A DNA stretch of 64,000 bases. Source: Desulfobacterales bacterium (lineage in GTDB: Bacteria; Desulfobacterota; Desulfobacteria; Desulfobacterales; Desulfosarcinaceae). The notes below the pieces were generated by a model, which was not told the DNA's origin, searched no databases, and saw only the letters and a program-made list of their open reading frames with translations. Below, in pieces: positions 51,316-60,628 of this stretch (the stretch's first letter is position 1; the number at the start of each line of letters is the position of its first letter). The position numbers were made by a program, and so were the translations under genes. The stretch spans positions 1-64,000 of the forward strand of contig JACRDD010000020.1 of the NCBI GenBank assembly GCA_016218685.1, given 5' to 3'.

Positions 51316-51651
51316 AATCCGTCAAAACCGCCCGAGCAAAGCCCTTGACCTAAACCGCGGATAGTGCAAAATAAGGGATATTTCACCGAAAACCCGAATT
51401 CTTGAGAGGGAGGGGAAGAGCGGATTTTCGGAATGGTCATGCGCACTGCCAAGGCCGCTCGCTCCTATCCTTAATTTTGGCCAACATTTTCCGTATGGAT
51501 TTCGTACGACAGGTTGTCTATTCCCAAGCCGTTTCCGTGTCGCTTCCATGAGGTCAATCCTGCTTTTAAGCTACGGATATTCGCGACATCAGGCGGTAAT
51601 CAACCGCGAGCGGTTGGCATTTTTCTCGCCGATTTCGGCCGGAGGGTTATC
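51316..51651. other. Intergenic region before the activase gene
   Basis: The 336 bases contain no convincing gene. The activase track ORF extends into them, but codons upstream of 51652 have no family similarity and GGAGGG lies just before that ATG. A TTGACC with AAAATA 17 bases later (about 51,342-51,370) could be a weak promoter. Confidence 0.45.
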
Positions 51652-54600
51652 ATGAGTAAGCCGGTCACTGCCCTGGGGCTTTGCATGGGCGCCTCCACGG
51701 TCTCCCTGGTGCAAATCCGCTGCGCCCCCGCCGGTCCCGATGCGGACACCCGGCCGGAGGTCCTTTACCATGCCGTCCACACCCATGACGGCGATCCCAA
51801 ACGCACGTTGCTCAAGGCTCTGGAAGCCTTAGACTGGTCGACCATCAACCGGGTCGCGGCCACCGGCCGCAAATTTCGCGACTTTCTCAACCTCTCTTCC
51901 ATCCCCGAACCCGAGGCGGTGGAGTATGCCTACGATCACTTGAAACCGGCCAAAGGCCACTGCCCGGCGGTGATTTCGGCCGGCGGCGAGACCTTCATGG
52001 TCTACACCCTGGACCCGGGCGGCCGCATCACCAACGTGCTCACCGGCAACAAGTGCGCCGCGGGCACCGGCGAGTTCTTTCTGCAGCAACTGCGGCGCAT
52101 GGATGTCTCCCTGGATACCGCCGGCCAGTGGGCCGAAGCGACTGAGCCCTACGGCGTTTCAGGACGCTGCTCGGTCTTCTGTAAATCGGACTGCACCCAC
52201 GCCACCAACAAGGGCATTGCCAAGGCGCGCGTGACCGCCGGCCTGGGCCAGATGATGGCCAACAAGGTATTGGAACTGCTCAAAAAGGTGGAGCGGCGCG
52301 ACCTGATGCTGGTGGGTGGCACGGCCCGCAACCAGATGATGGTGCGCTATTTGCGCCAAGCCATCCCGGGCCTGGTGGTTCCGGATGAAGCACCCTACTT
52401 CGAAGCCTTGGGCGCGGCCCTGTGGGCCCTGGAGAACACCCCCCGGCCGTTCCCGGGCCTTGCGAATCTCTTCGTGGCACAGCAGCGGCGTTTCGATCTG
52501 CTGCCTCCGCTGCGCCAATTCGAAGAGCGGGTAACCTTCAAATCCATCTCCCGGGATACGCCGCGGGCCGGCGATGTCTGCCTGTTCGGCCTGGACGTGG
52601 GCTCGACCACCACCAAGGCGGTGCTGATCCGCGAAAAGGACCAGGCTCTGCTGGCGTCGGTCTACCTGCGCACCAACGGCGATCCGGTGGGCGCCTCGCG
52701 GCAGTGCTACCGCGCCATTCTGGAGCAGATCCGGCCCAACGCGGACCCCGACCGGATTTGCATCATCGGCCTGGGGGTGTGCGGTTCGGGCCGCCAGATC
52801 GCCGGCCTGCATGCCTTAACCGACGGGGTGATCAACGAGATCATTGCCCATGCCACGGCCTCGGTGTACTTCGACCGCGAGGTGGACACCATCTTCGAGA
52901 TCGGTGGCCAGGACGCAAAATACACCTACATCACCAACGGCGTACCCTCGGATTACGCCATGAACGAGGCTTGTTCGGCCGGCACCGGGTCGTTTCTGGA
53001 AGAGTCGGCCCTGGAGACGTTGGGCGTGCCCATGGAGCGCATCGCCGAAGTGGCCCTGGAAGCCAAACTGCCGCCCAACTTCAACGACCAGTGCGCGGCC
53101 TTCATCTCCTCGGACATCAAGAACGCCATTCACGACGGCGCGGCCCACGAAGATATTCTGGCCGGCCTGGTCTACTCCATCTGCATGAACTACAACAACC
53201 GGGTCAAGGGCAACCGGCCCATGGGCACCAAAATCTTCATGCAGGGCGGGGTGTGCTACAACCGCGCCGTGCCCCTGGCCATGGCGGCCCTGACCGGCAA
53301 GCCCATCGTGGTGCCGCCCGAGCCGGGCTTGATGGGTGCCTTCGGCGCGGCCCTGGAAGTCAAAAAGCGCATCGACAACGGCCTCATGACCCGCAGCCGC
53401 TTCGACCTTTCGGTGCTGACCGAGCGGGAAACCCAATACGGCGAACCGTTCATTTGCAAGGGCGGCGCCGAAAAGTGCGACCGGCGCTGCCAGATCGCCC
53501 GCATCACCATCGAAGGCGACGTCTACCCCTTCGGCGGGGCCTGCAACCGCTACGACAACCTGCGCCGCAAGCAGCGCTTCGATGTGGCCCAGCTCGACCT
53601 GGTGCGCGTGCGCCAGCAATTGGTTTTCGGCAAGTATGCACCGCCCCCCCTGGACCCGAACGCCCCCGGCTACCGCGGCCGCGTGGGGCTGAACCGCAGC
53701 TTTCTGGTGCACACTTACTACCCGCTCTATGCCCAGTTCTTCAGCATGCTGGGGTATGCGCCGGTGCTGCCCGAAACGCCCGACCCCAGCGGCATCGACC
53801 AGCGCAACGCGCCCTTTTGCTACCCCGCCGAGCTGGCCCACGGCTTCTTCCACGACCTGATTTCCAGGCAAGATCCGCCCGAAGTGCTTTTCCTGCCCCA
53901 CTTCAAGTCGGTGCCGACCATCAATGGCGACCGCAACGCCCAGGTGTGTCCCCTGGTGCAGGGCGAGACCTTCTATCTGCAGTCGACTTTCCGGCCGCAC
54001 CTGAGCCGACTCAAGCAAAAGGGCATGCGCCTGTTCGCCCCCCTGATCGCGCTGTCCGACGGCATGGAGGGCGCGCGCCGGCCCCTGGTGGAGACGGCCG
54101 TCGCCCTGGGTATCCCCCAGGCCATGGCCCAGGAAGCATTCAGCCGCGCCGCGACGCTCATGCGCGCCTGCCTGGAAGAGATGCGCGAGCTGGGCCGGCA
54201 GGCTTTGACCCAATTGGAGCAGACGCCCGAGAAGATCGCCGTGGTGCTTTTCGCCCGGCCCTACAACGGCTTCACGGAAGAGGCCCACAAGGGCATCCCC
54301 CACAAATTCGCGTCCCGGGGCATCCTGGTGCTGCCCCTGGATTTTCTCGATCTGACCAATCTGCCCACCCGGCGCCACATGTACTGGGGCATGGGCCAGC
54401 GCATCATGACGGCGGCGCGCAAGGTCAAACCCCATCCCCAGCTCTTCGCCACCTACATCACCAACTTCTCCTGCGGGCCCGATTCTTTTCTCATCGGCTA
54501 CTTCCGCGATGTCATGGGCCGCAAACCCTCGCTGACCCTGGAGCTGGACAGCCACACGGCCGACGCTGGCCTGGAGACACGCATCGAGGCCTTCCTGGAC

Positions 54601-56022
54601 ATCGTCAAGGCTTACCGCCAGTTGGAAGAGAAGATGCCAACGCCCGCCACCGCCCCGGTGGACTTCCGCCCGGCCAAAACCGTGGTTGAGGATAAAATTT
54701 TATCGGTCGTCGATTCGGCGGGCCACACCCTGCCCTACACCGATCCGCGCGTGACGCTGCTCTTTCCGGCCATGGGCGAGCTGGCCGTGCGGATCATGGC
54801 CGCCACCTTCGCCAGCCACGGTTTTCATACCCACGCCCACGCGCCCAGCGACGAGGCCATCCTCAAGCTCGGCCGGGGCAACACCTCCTGCAAGGAGTGC
54901 TTGCCGCTGATCCTCACCACCGGCACCCTGCTCAACTATGTGCGCAACCAGAAGCGACCCGATGAAGTGGTGCTGTACTTCATGCCCACCGGTTCCGGGC
55001 CGTGCCGCTTCGGGCAGTACTACATCTTCATGGAAGATCTGGTCAAAAAGCTCCAGATCCCCAACGTGGCCATGTTCGCCCTTTCTTCGGAAAATGCCTA
55101 CGACGGACTGCCGACCTCCCTGCACCGCCGCGCCTGGTGGGCCGTGCTGCTCTCGGACATCCTCGAAGATATCCGTTCCATGCTGCTGGCCAACGCCAAG
55201 GAGCGCGACACGGCCATGGCGCTCTTTCAGGCCCGCTTCCAGGAGATCCTGACGACCCTGCGCACCGGAAAATTCGAAGAACTGGAGCGCGTATTGCGGG
55301 ATTGCGCCGCGGCCCTGGCCCGCGTGCCCCTCAAACGGCCCGTGGCCCAGGTGCCGGTCGTCTCCTTGATGGGCGAGATCTTCGTGCGCCGGGACGGCCT
55401 CTCGCGCCAATACCTGACCGAGCAATTGGCCGACAAAGGGTTTGCCACCGTCTGCGCGCCGGTGGCCGAATGGGTGCTCTACTCCGACTATTTGATGCAT
55501 AGCGGATTGAGCGACCGAGCCCCCGACGACTGGCGCAAAAAGATCAACGGGCGCATCAAACAGCTCTTCATGGCCAAGGACGAACGGCGCATCAAAAGAA
55601 TTCTCTCCGCTTCGGGGTTGGTGCATGCCGAGCCGCTGCGCGTCGCCTCGGTGATCGACACGGCCCGGCCGTATATCTCGCCCCACCTGGGCGGCGAGGC
55701 CATCCTCACGGTCGGCAGCGCGATCCAGGAGGTCGCCTCCCACACCTGCGGCGTCATCGCCATCGGCCCCTTCGGCTGCATGCCCAACCGGCTGGCCGAA
55801 TCGATCCTCAACGAAGCCATGAAGCGCGAAGACAAACTGGCCGCCGAACCCAACAATCCGCGCCTGCGCACGATTCTGACCGATCTGCACGATCTGCCCT
55901 TTCTGGCCATCGAAAGCGACGGATCGCCCTTTCCCCAACTGATTCACGCCAAGCTGGAGGCCTTCTGCCTGCGCGCCGAGCGCATGCACGTGCGCATGCT
56001 GGCCGCCCGGCTGCAAAATTAG
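51652..56022 (+). CDS. Double-ASKHA acyl-CoA dehydratase activase (BcrAD/BadFG + DUF2229 + HgdB-like)
   Basis: This 1456-residue fusion has a first ASKHA domain at about 1-265 (with NKCAAGTGEFF and CSVFCKSDC), a second at about 305-580 with intact GLDVGSTTTKAVL and EIGGQDAKYTYI and CSAGTGSFLEESA, then the DUF2229 region, and a C-terminal half (VTLLFPAMGELAVRIM, GRGNTSCKECLPLILTTG) resembling a dehydratase-type Fe-S fold. The first domain replaces the phosphate-1 motif D by C (GLCMGAST), so it may be a pseudo-ATPase. Such proteins use ATP to inject a low-potential electron into 2-hydroxyacyl-CoA dehydratase or benzoyl-CoA reductase-type partners; the pair at 815-3279 is a candidate partner. 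ATG 51652 follows GGAGGG. It is coupled to PrsK. Confidence 0.9.
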   Translation: MSKPVTALGLCMGASTVSLVQIRCAPAGPDADTRPEVLYHAVHTHDGDPKRTLLKALEALDWSTINRVAATGRKFRDFLNLSSIPEPEAVEYAYDHLKPAKGHCPAVISAGGETFMVYTLDPGGRITNVLTGNKCAAGTGEFFLQQLRRMDVSLDTAGQWAEATEPYGVSGRCSVFCKSDCTHATNKGIAKARVTAGLGQMMANKVLELLKKVERRDLMLVGGTARNQMMVRYLRQAIPGLVVPDEAPYFEALGAALWALENTPRPFPGLANLFVAQQRRFDLLPPLRQFEERVTFKSISRDTPRAGDVCLFGLDVGSTTTKAVLIREKDQALLASVYLRTNGDPVGASRQCYRAILEQIRPNADPDRICIIGLGVCGSGRQIAGLHALTDGVINEIIAHATASVYFDREVDTIFEIGGQDAKYTYITNGVPSDYAMNEACSAGTGSFLEESALETLGVPMERIAEVALEAKLPPNFNDQCAAFISSDIKNAIHDGAAHEDILAGLVYSICMNYNNRVKGNRPMGTKIFMQGGVCYNRAVPLAMAALTGKPIVVPPEPGLMGAFGAALEVKKRIDNGLMTRSRFDLSVLTERETQYGEPFICKGGAEKCDRRCQIARITIEGDVYPFGGACNRYDNLRRKQRFDVAQLDLVRVRQQLVFGKYAPPPLDPNAPGYRGRVGLNRSFLVHTYYPLYAQFFSMLGYAPVLPETPDPSGIDQRNAPFCYPAELAHGFFHDLISRQDPPEVLFLPHFKSVPTINGDRNAQVCPLVQGETFYLQSTFRPHLSRLKQKGMRLFAPLIALSDGMEGARRPLVETAVALGIPQAMAQEAFSRAATLMRACLEEMRELGRQALTQLEQTPEKIAVVLFARPYNGFTEEAHKGIPHKFASRGILVLPLDFLDLTNLPTRRHMYWGMGQRIMTAARKVKPHPQLFATYITNFSCGPDSFLIGYFRDVMGRKPSLTLELDSHTADAGLETRIEAFLDIVKAYRQLEEKMPTPATAPVDFRPAKTVVEDKILSVVDSAGHTLPYTDPRVTLLFPAMGELAVRIMAATFASHGFHTHAHAPSDEAILKLGRGNTSCKECLPLILTTGTLLNYVRNQKRPDEVVLYFMPTGSGPCRFGQYYIFMEDLVKKLQIPNVAMFALSSENAYDGLPTSLHRRAWWAVLLSDILEDIRSMLLANAKERDTAMALFQARFQEILTTLRTGKFEELERVLRDCAAALARVPLKRPVAQVPVVSLMGEIFVRRDGLSRQYLTEQLADKGFATVCAPVAEWVLYSDYLMHSGLSDRAPDDWRKKINGRIKQLFMAKDERRIKRILSASGLVHAEPLRVASVIDTARPYISPHLGGEAILTVGSAIQEVASHTCGVIAIGPFGCMPNRLAESILNEAMKREDKLAAEPNNPRLRTILTDLHDLPFLAIESDGSPFPQLIHAKLEAFCLRAERMHVRMLAARLQN

Positions 56023-56023
56023 C

Positions 56024-58120
56024 ATGGCCGCCGCGATCTATACGCTGAATCTGCTGCTGCTATTCTCTTGTCTTGCCGACGAGCGGCCCATCGGCGCGGA
56101 GCGGCGTTTTTCCTTCATGCTTCTGCGCCTGATCGCCTGCATACCGCTGCTGGCCGGACAGTATGCCTTCTTTTACTTCCAACCGTTATCGCGGATGGTC
56201 GCGCCGCTGTTCTTCTCGGAATGCGTTTTTGGGCTGTTGCTCCTTTTACTGAACTTTCGGCTGCGCCCCATTCTTTATCCCGAAGCTCCGCCGCACCGGG
56301 CGCAACCATGGCTTTTCTGGAGCCTGGCCGCCGGCGCATCGCTTATCGGCGGATTTTGGCTTTGGACCCCGCCAGGCTATGAAGTCGCCGGGGATGCCCT
56401 GCTCCTGCCCTATTCAGGCCAGCTTTATGCGGCCTGCCTTTTGGTCCTGATAACGATCCTGGTCGCGGCCTGGCGTCTGGAAATGTTCTGGCGGCGGATC
56501 GGCTCCCGGGAGCGCCGACCCTACAAGTACGTGGTCATCGGCCTGTTCCTGATCCTGGGTAGCCTGGCCTGGTCGCTTTCCTATCGGCTCGCCTACCTGC
56601 GGGTGGACGAAGACCACCTGCTGCTGCTCGCGATCTTTTTGGGTATCGGCTGGTTGATCGTCGTCCATGCCGTGGCACGTCACCGCCTGCTCAACCGCAA
56701 AGTCTTCGTCTCGCGGCGGGTGATCTATTCGACGCTCACACCGTTGGTCTGTGCCGTGTATCTGCTCCTGGTGGGTTCGATTTCCCTGGTGATGCGGACC
56801 TTCGGCTGGTCCCTGCCCTTCGTGCTCCAGTGGCTGCTGATTGTTATGGGGTTGCTCGCCCTCGTGGTGCTGACCCTCTCCACCCGCGTGCGCACCGGGA
56901 TCAAATACTACATCAGCACTCACTTCTATCTGAACAAATACGAGTATCGCGAGGAGTGGCTGGCTTTTTCCGAGCTGTTGCAAGGTAAACTGACCGAAGC
57001 CGAGGTGGCCGAAGCCTTGCGCCGGATATTGCGCGAATGCCTTTACACCCGCATCCTCATGCTCTGGCTGGAGGACGGCCATGGGGGGTTCCGGTTGCTG
57101 GCACCGCCGGGCTCGCCCGCTCCCGGAGAGAATGGCGTTCTGACCGCCGACGATCCGCTGTTACGGCACCTGCAAAACGCACCTTATATATATATGCGCA
57201 AATCCGGGTTCGACCCTGAGGTCCAACGGGTGTTCGATCAAAAACAGGCTTTTTTTTCGTCCACCGGGCTGGTTCTGCTCTATCCGCTTGTCATCGGCAC
57301 CCAATGCATGGGGTTGATCGGCCTGGGACCGGAGTACACCGGCGGCACCTACGGCCGGGACGATTTCGACCTGCTGGCCGCCCTGGGCTCCCAGGCCGCC
57401 TGGGCACTGCTGGCCGTACGCAACGCCGAGCGCCTGGCCCTTGCCCGGGAGCAATCCGCCTGGAACACCCTCTCGGCCTTCGTGCTGCACGACATCAAGA
57501 ACGCTGCCACCATGCTGGGACTGGTGCGCCAGAACGCGCCCGAGCACATCCATGATCCCGAGTTCCAGCAAGACATGCTGGTCTCCATCGACGACGCCCT
57601 CAAACGCATGAACAAGGTGCAGGCGCGACTCAATACGCTTAAAGGTGAGATCGTGCCTGTGCTTGGCCCCCTGGCGCTGGCCCCATTTCTGGATGCGACC
57701 ATCCGGAATCTTGCCAAAAAGTTACCGCGCTTAAGCATAGCACTGGTATGCCCGGTTACGATAACGATTCAAACCGACCCTGATTTCCTCACGCAAATTT
57801 TGGAAAATCTGCTGCTCAATTCTTTGGAAGCCGGCAGCGGCGGAAACGGCATAAAAGTGAAGATATGCGTGACCCCACAATCGCCGCAGGATATCGAAAT
57901 CTCCATCACCGACAATGGCCCTGGTATCCCTTCGGAACTGCTTCCGGATCGGCTTTTTGAGCCTTTCGCCACCACCAAGGAGCGCGGCAGCGGCATCGGA
58001 TTGTGGCAAGTCAAGCAGTTGGTGGAAATCCTGGGCGGCACCGTCACGGCCGGCAACCCTGGGCCGAAAGGCGGTGGCTGCTTCCAGTTACGCCTGCCCC
58101 TGGCAAGGCACTCCAAATGA
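56024..58120 (+). CDS. prsK: PEP-CTERM system sensor histidine kinase PrsK
   Basis: This 698-residue kinase has eight or so N-terminal TM helices (to about 300), a GAF domain at about 310-465, then the H-box FVLHDIKNAATMLGLV and HATPase motifs ENLLLNSLEA, DNGPGIP, GSGIGL. The membrane layout with GAF and HDIKN box is that of PrsK. It would phosphorylate the PrsR regulator encoded 1 kb further on. The ATG follows the activase stop by one base with no strong ribosome site, so translation depends on the activase mRNA. The signal sensed is unknown. Confidence 0.87.
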   Translation: MAAAIYTLNLLLLFSCLADERPIGAERRFSFMLLRLIACIPLLAGQYAFFYFQPLSRMVAPLFFSECVFGLLLLLLNFRLRPILYPEAPPHRAQPWLFWSLAAGASLIGGFWLWTPPGYEVAGDALLLPYSGQLYAACLLVLITILVAAWRLEMFWRRIGSRERRPYKYVVIGLFLILGSLAWSLSYRLAYLRVDEDHLLLLAIFLGIGWLIVVHAVARHRLLNRKVFVSRRVIYSTLTPLVCAVYLLLVGSISLVMRTFGWSLPFVLQWLLIVMGLLALVVLTLSTRVRTGIKYYISTHFYLNKYEYREEWLAFSELLQGKLTEAEVAEALRRILRECLYTRILMLWLEDGHGGFRLLAPPGSPAPGENGVLTADDPLLRHLQNAPYIYMRKSGFDPEVQRVFDQKQAFFSSTGLVLLYPLVIGTQCMGLIGLGPEYTGGTYGRDDFDLLAALGSQAAWALLAVRNAERLALAREQSAWNTLSAFVLHDIKNAATMLGLVRQNAPEHIHDPEFQQDMLVSIDDALKRMNKVQARLNTLKGEIVPVLGPLALAPFLDATIRNLAKKLPRLSIALVCPVTITIQTDPDFLTQILENLLLNSLEAGSGGNGIKVKICVTPQSPQDIEISITDNGPGIPSELLPDRLFEPFATTKERGSGIGLWQVKQLVEILGGTVTAGNPGPKGGGCFQLRLPLARHSK

Positions 58121-58290
58121 TCGGCCAATGTTACGTTTTGTAAGCTTTACCGACAGCGAAACTCCCCCCATTTTTCCCGGACCGCGCGCACTTATGGTCA
58201 AAATATATTTCATGTGTTTTTTCAAATAGTTAAATCCAAAAATAGGACTACCCGCTCAAAATGAGATGTCGACCAACTTTACAGTTTATT

Positions 58291-58309
58291 GTTTTCGAAG
58301 ATCGAAAAC
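58291..58309. promoter_or_regulatory. Perfect palindrome, likely upstream activator (PrsR) site
   Basis: GTTTTCGA-AGA-TCGAAAAC is a perfect 8-3-8 inverted repeat. Its centre lies about 46 bases upstream of the -24 element of the sigma54 promoter before the PEP-CTERM gene, a usual enhancer position for a bacterial enhancer-binding protein. Confidence 0.6.
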
Positions 58310-58345
58310 ATATTTTATGACAACCAATACAATAAGTTACAACAA

Positions 58346-58361
58346 TGGCACCCATGTTGCT
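58346..58361 (+). promoter_or_regulatory. Sigma54 (-24/-12) promoter of the PEP-CTERM gene
   Basis: TGGCACCCATGTTGCT matches the TGGCAC-N5-TTGC consensus exactly, with the GG and GC dinucleotides ten bases apart. Transcription would start about 58,371 and the ATG is at 58,422, giving a leader of about 50 bases. Confidence 0.82.
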
Positions 58362-58421
58362 ATGGATTTGTCTGGGGTGAAACCAGTGAAGCGAACTCTA
58401 TCCACAAAAGGAAAATGTGAA

Positions 58422-59024
58422 ATGAAAAAGATTACGGTTTTAATGTGCAGTTTGATGCTGGTGTTGAGCCTGGCGGGGGCGGCAGGCGCGGTACCGACGA
58501 CTTGGACGGACAGCATTACTTCTTTTAATAATGTTGATGATGTTTATGTCGGCAATTTTAGATCGTATAGCTATACCCACAATGTCGCCGATGATGGTTT
58601 CCAAGGCTACGCGATGGGCGGAGATGATTTTATAACCAGCGGCCTGCTGTCGGTGTCGCTCTATGACGATGCTAATGATCCAACAAGACGGTTTTTTTGC
58701 CAAGTTTCGCTTCAAGAAGGGGAGACCGCGCTTATTGATCAACCCGGATTCTTTGGAGATCGTATCTATAATTTTAGCTATGCCAACGAATTATATGGTG
58801 TATCCTTAGCGGGAATTTTGCAGTTGAATCTAAGCGGCCTTTTGGAGGTGACCATTAGGTCTTTGGGCGGTGATTTTTATCTGGGTTCATCTACGCTGTA
58901 TGCCTTTGGTGATAATGGCAGAGGCGCTGCCCCGGTTCCCGAACCGGCCACCCTGCTGCTGCTGGGCACCGGACTGCTGGGAATTGTGGGCGCCAATCGT
59001 AAACGCCTCGGCAAAAAAGCGTAG
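58422..59024 (+). CDS. PEP-CTERM sorting domain protein
   Basis: This 200-residue exported protein has signal peptide MKKITVLMCSLMLVLSLAGAAGA and a C-terminal VPEPATLLLLGTGLLGIVG followed by ANRKRLGKKA, the PEP motif, TM helix and basic tail recognised by exosortase. The middle part (LSVSLYDDAN..., GNFRSYSY, YANELYGV) is beta-rich with no recognised enzyme site. ATG 58422 is chosen for AAAAGGAAA upstream; the track ORF starts 156 bases too early. The gene is visibly richer in A+T than its neighbours. It carries its own sigma54 promoter and is flanked by PrsK and PrsR. No exosortase gene is in the window. Confidence 0.92.
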   Translation: MKKITVLMCSLMLVLSLAGAAGAVPTTWTDSITSFNNVDDVYVGNFRSYSYTHNVADDGFQGYAMGGDDFITSGLLSVSLYDDANDPTRRFFCQVSLQEGETALIDQPGFFGDRIYNFSYANELYGVSLAGILQLNLSGLLEVTIRSLGGDFYLGSSTLYAFGDNGRGAAPVPEPATLLLLGTGLLGIVGANRKRLGKKA

Positions 59025-59054
59025 CCTTCAAAGCCGTACCAAACGGGTTTAATA

Positions 59055-59091
59055 AACAGAAACCCCCCGGAGCTTCCGGGGGGTTTCTGTT
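59055..59091. terminator. Bidirectional terminator between PEP-CTERM gene and prsR
   Basis: A perfect 16-bp stem AACAGAAACCCCCCGG/CCGGGGGGTTTCTGTT with a 5-base loop lies between convergent genes. A-rich and T-rich flanks exist on both sides, so it can serve both strands. Confidence 0.9.
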
Positions 59092-59120
59092 TTAACCAAT
59101 TTCATTTCCAGCGCAGCCAG

Positions 59121-60488
59121 CTACCCCCTGATCCCATGCTTCTTCATCAAATCGTGCAAGGTCGGTCGGCTGGTGGCCAGGAGCTTGGCGGCCTGGCTGA
59201 TGTTGTGGCCGGTGATGAGCAAGGCTTGCTGGACACAGTGGCGCTCGGCCTGATCGCGGGCCTCCTGGAGCGTCATGAGTTTTTCAGCCGGACGCTCGGG
59301 CATGGCGGCCGCTTCCAATTCCAGATGACCCGGTGTGATCACCTGGCCTCTGGAGACGGAAAGGGCCCGCCGAATACAATTCAGCAATTCACGGACATTC
59401 CCGGGCCAGTCGTGAGCGGATAGGGCCGCGATGGCGGCGGGTGAAAAAGAGGGGCGCCCCAGCCTGAGGGTGCGGGCCTCCTTGAGCAGGAAGTGGTGGG
59501 CCAGCACCAGGACATCTTCGGGCCGCTCCCGCAACGGGGGCATCTTGACCTGGACGACATTGAGCCGGAAAAACAGATCCTCCCGGAACTTGCCCTGGGC
59601 CACCGCCGCCTCCAGATCTTTATTGGTGGCGGCCACGATACGCACGTTGAGATAGAGGGTCTTGTCCCCGCCCACCCGATCGATGGTGCCCTCCTGGAGA
59701 CAGCGCAGCAGCTTGACCTGCATGCTCAAGGGCAACTCTCCGATCTCGTCCAGGAAAACGGTGCCGTTGTGGGCCTGCTCGAATCTGCCGATCTTGCGGG
59801 CCACTGCGCCGGTAAAGGCGCCTTTCTCGTGGCCGAACAGTTCGCTCTCCAGCAGATTCTCCGGAATGGCCCCGCAGTTGACGATCACCAGAGGGTTCTG
59901 GCTGCGCGGGCTCAAGGCGTGGATGGCATGGGCCGCCATCTCCTTTCCCGTACCCGACTCGCCCGTTATAAGGATAGGAAAATCGTTGGCGCTCACCTTG
60001 CGGATCACGGCGAAAAGAGAGCGCATGGCCGACGATACGCCGATCAAGCCCCCCAGCGAGCTCTCTTGATCGTGGTGGCGTTGCAAGGCCTTGTTGGCGC
60101 TTTCCAGCGCCTGGATGTGGTAGGCGCGTCCCAGGATGATATGCAGCAGTTTCAGATCGATGGGTTTGGCGCAAAAATCCAGCGCCCCCAGGGAGACCGC
60201 CTGGACGGCGACATCTTGCTCTCCATGACCGGTGATGACGATGACCTTGGTGTAGGGGGCCAGCACAGGCAGGAGTTCGAGCAGCTTGAGTCCTTCCTGG
60301 GGGGTGTCCGGAGAGGGCGGCAGCCCCAGATCCAGGGTGGCCACCGCAAAGATGCCGGTGCCCAGGAGTTCCCTCGCCTTTTGGGGCTCGGCGGCAACGG
60401 TGATATCGTAAGTGGGTTCGAGCGACCATTTGAGCTGCTTGGCTACGGAAGGCTCGTCTTCGATGATCAGCAGTCGTTCTTTAGGCAA
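59121..60488 (-). CDS. prsR: PEP-CTERM-box response regulator transcription factor PrsR
   Basis: This 455-residue sigma54 activator has a receiver (LLIIEDEPSVA, phospho-Asp in ATLDLGLPP), an AAA+ domain (GESGTGKE, intact GAFTGA, GTVFLDEIGELP, WPGNVREL) and a Fis-type HTH (NISQAAKLLATSRPTLHDLMKKHG). Length and receiver match the PrsR family. It is convergent with the PEP-CTERM gene, whose sigma54 promoter it probably activates, and lies near PrsK. Intact GAFTGA and Asp contrast with the degenerate regulator at 31120. Its own gene has no neighbour on the same strand nearby. Confidence 0.92.
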   Translation of the reverse strand: MPKERLLIIEDEPSVAKQLKWSLEPTYDITVAAEPQKARELLGTGIFAVATLDLGLPPSPDTPQEGLKLLELLPVLAPYTKVIVITGHGEQDVAVQAVSLGALDFCAKPIDLKLLHIILGRAYHIQALESANKALQRHHDQESSLGGLIGVSSAMRSLFAVIRKVSANDFPILITGESGTGKEMAAHAIHALSPRSQNPLVIVNCGAIPENLLESELFGHEKGAFTGAVARKIGRFEQAHNGTVFLDEIGELPLSMQVKLLRCLQEGTIDRVGGDKTLYLNVRIVAATNKDLEAAVAQGKFREDLFFRLNVVQVKMPPLRERPEDVLVLAHHFLLKEARTLRLGRPSFSPAAIAALSAHDWPGNVRELLNCIRRALSVSRGQVITPGHLELEAAAMPERPAEKLMTLQEARDQAERHCVQQALLITGHNISQAAKLLATSRPTLHDLMKKHGIRG

Positions 60489-60628
60489 GCGGCATCACTC
60501 CATTGGGGCTCAACACTTTTCAGTCGGATTAAAGCCAGTCTAAGCCGCGGGATATGGTTGTGTCAACGCTAAGGAAATCATGCCCCGGATCGCGTCAATC
60601 CCAGCCGCCTGTGCCCGATCCCCCTCGT

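Noticed and set aside
52422-54689. Long overlapping ORFs inside the activase (both strands)
   Set aside because: Frame shadows of the activase, whose own frame carries all motifs.
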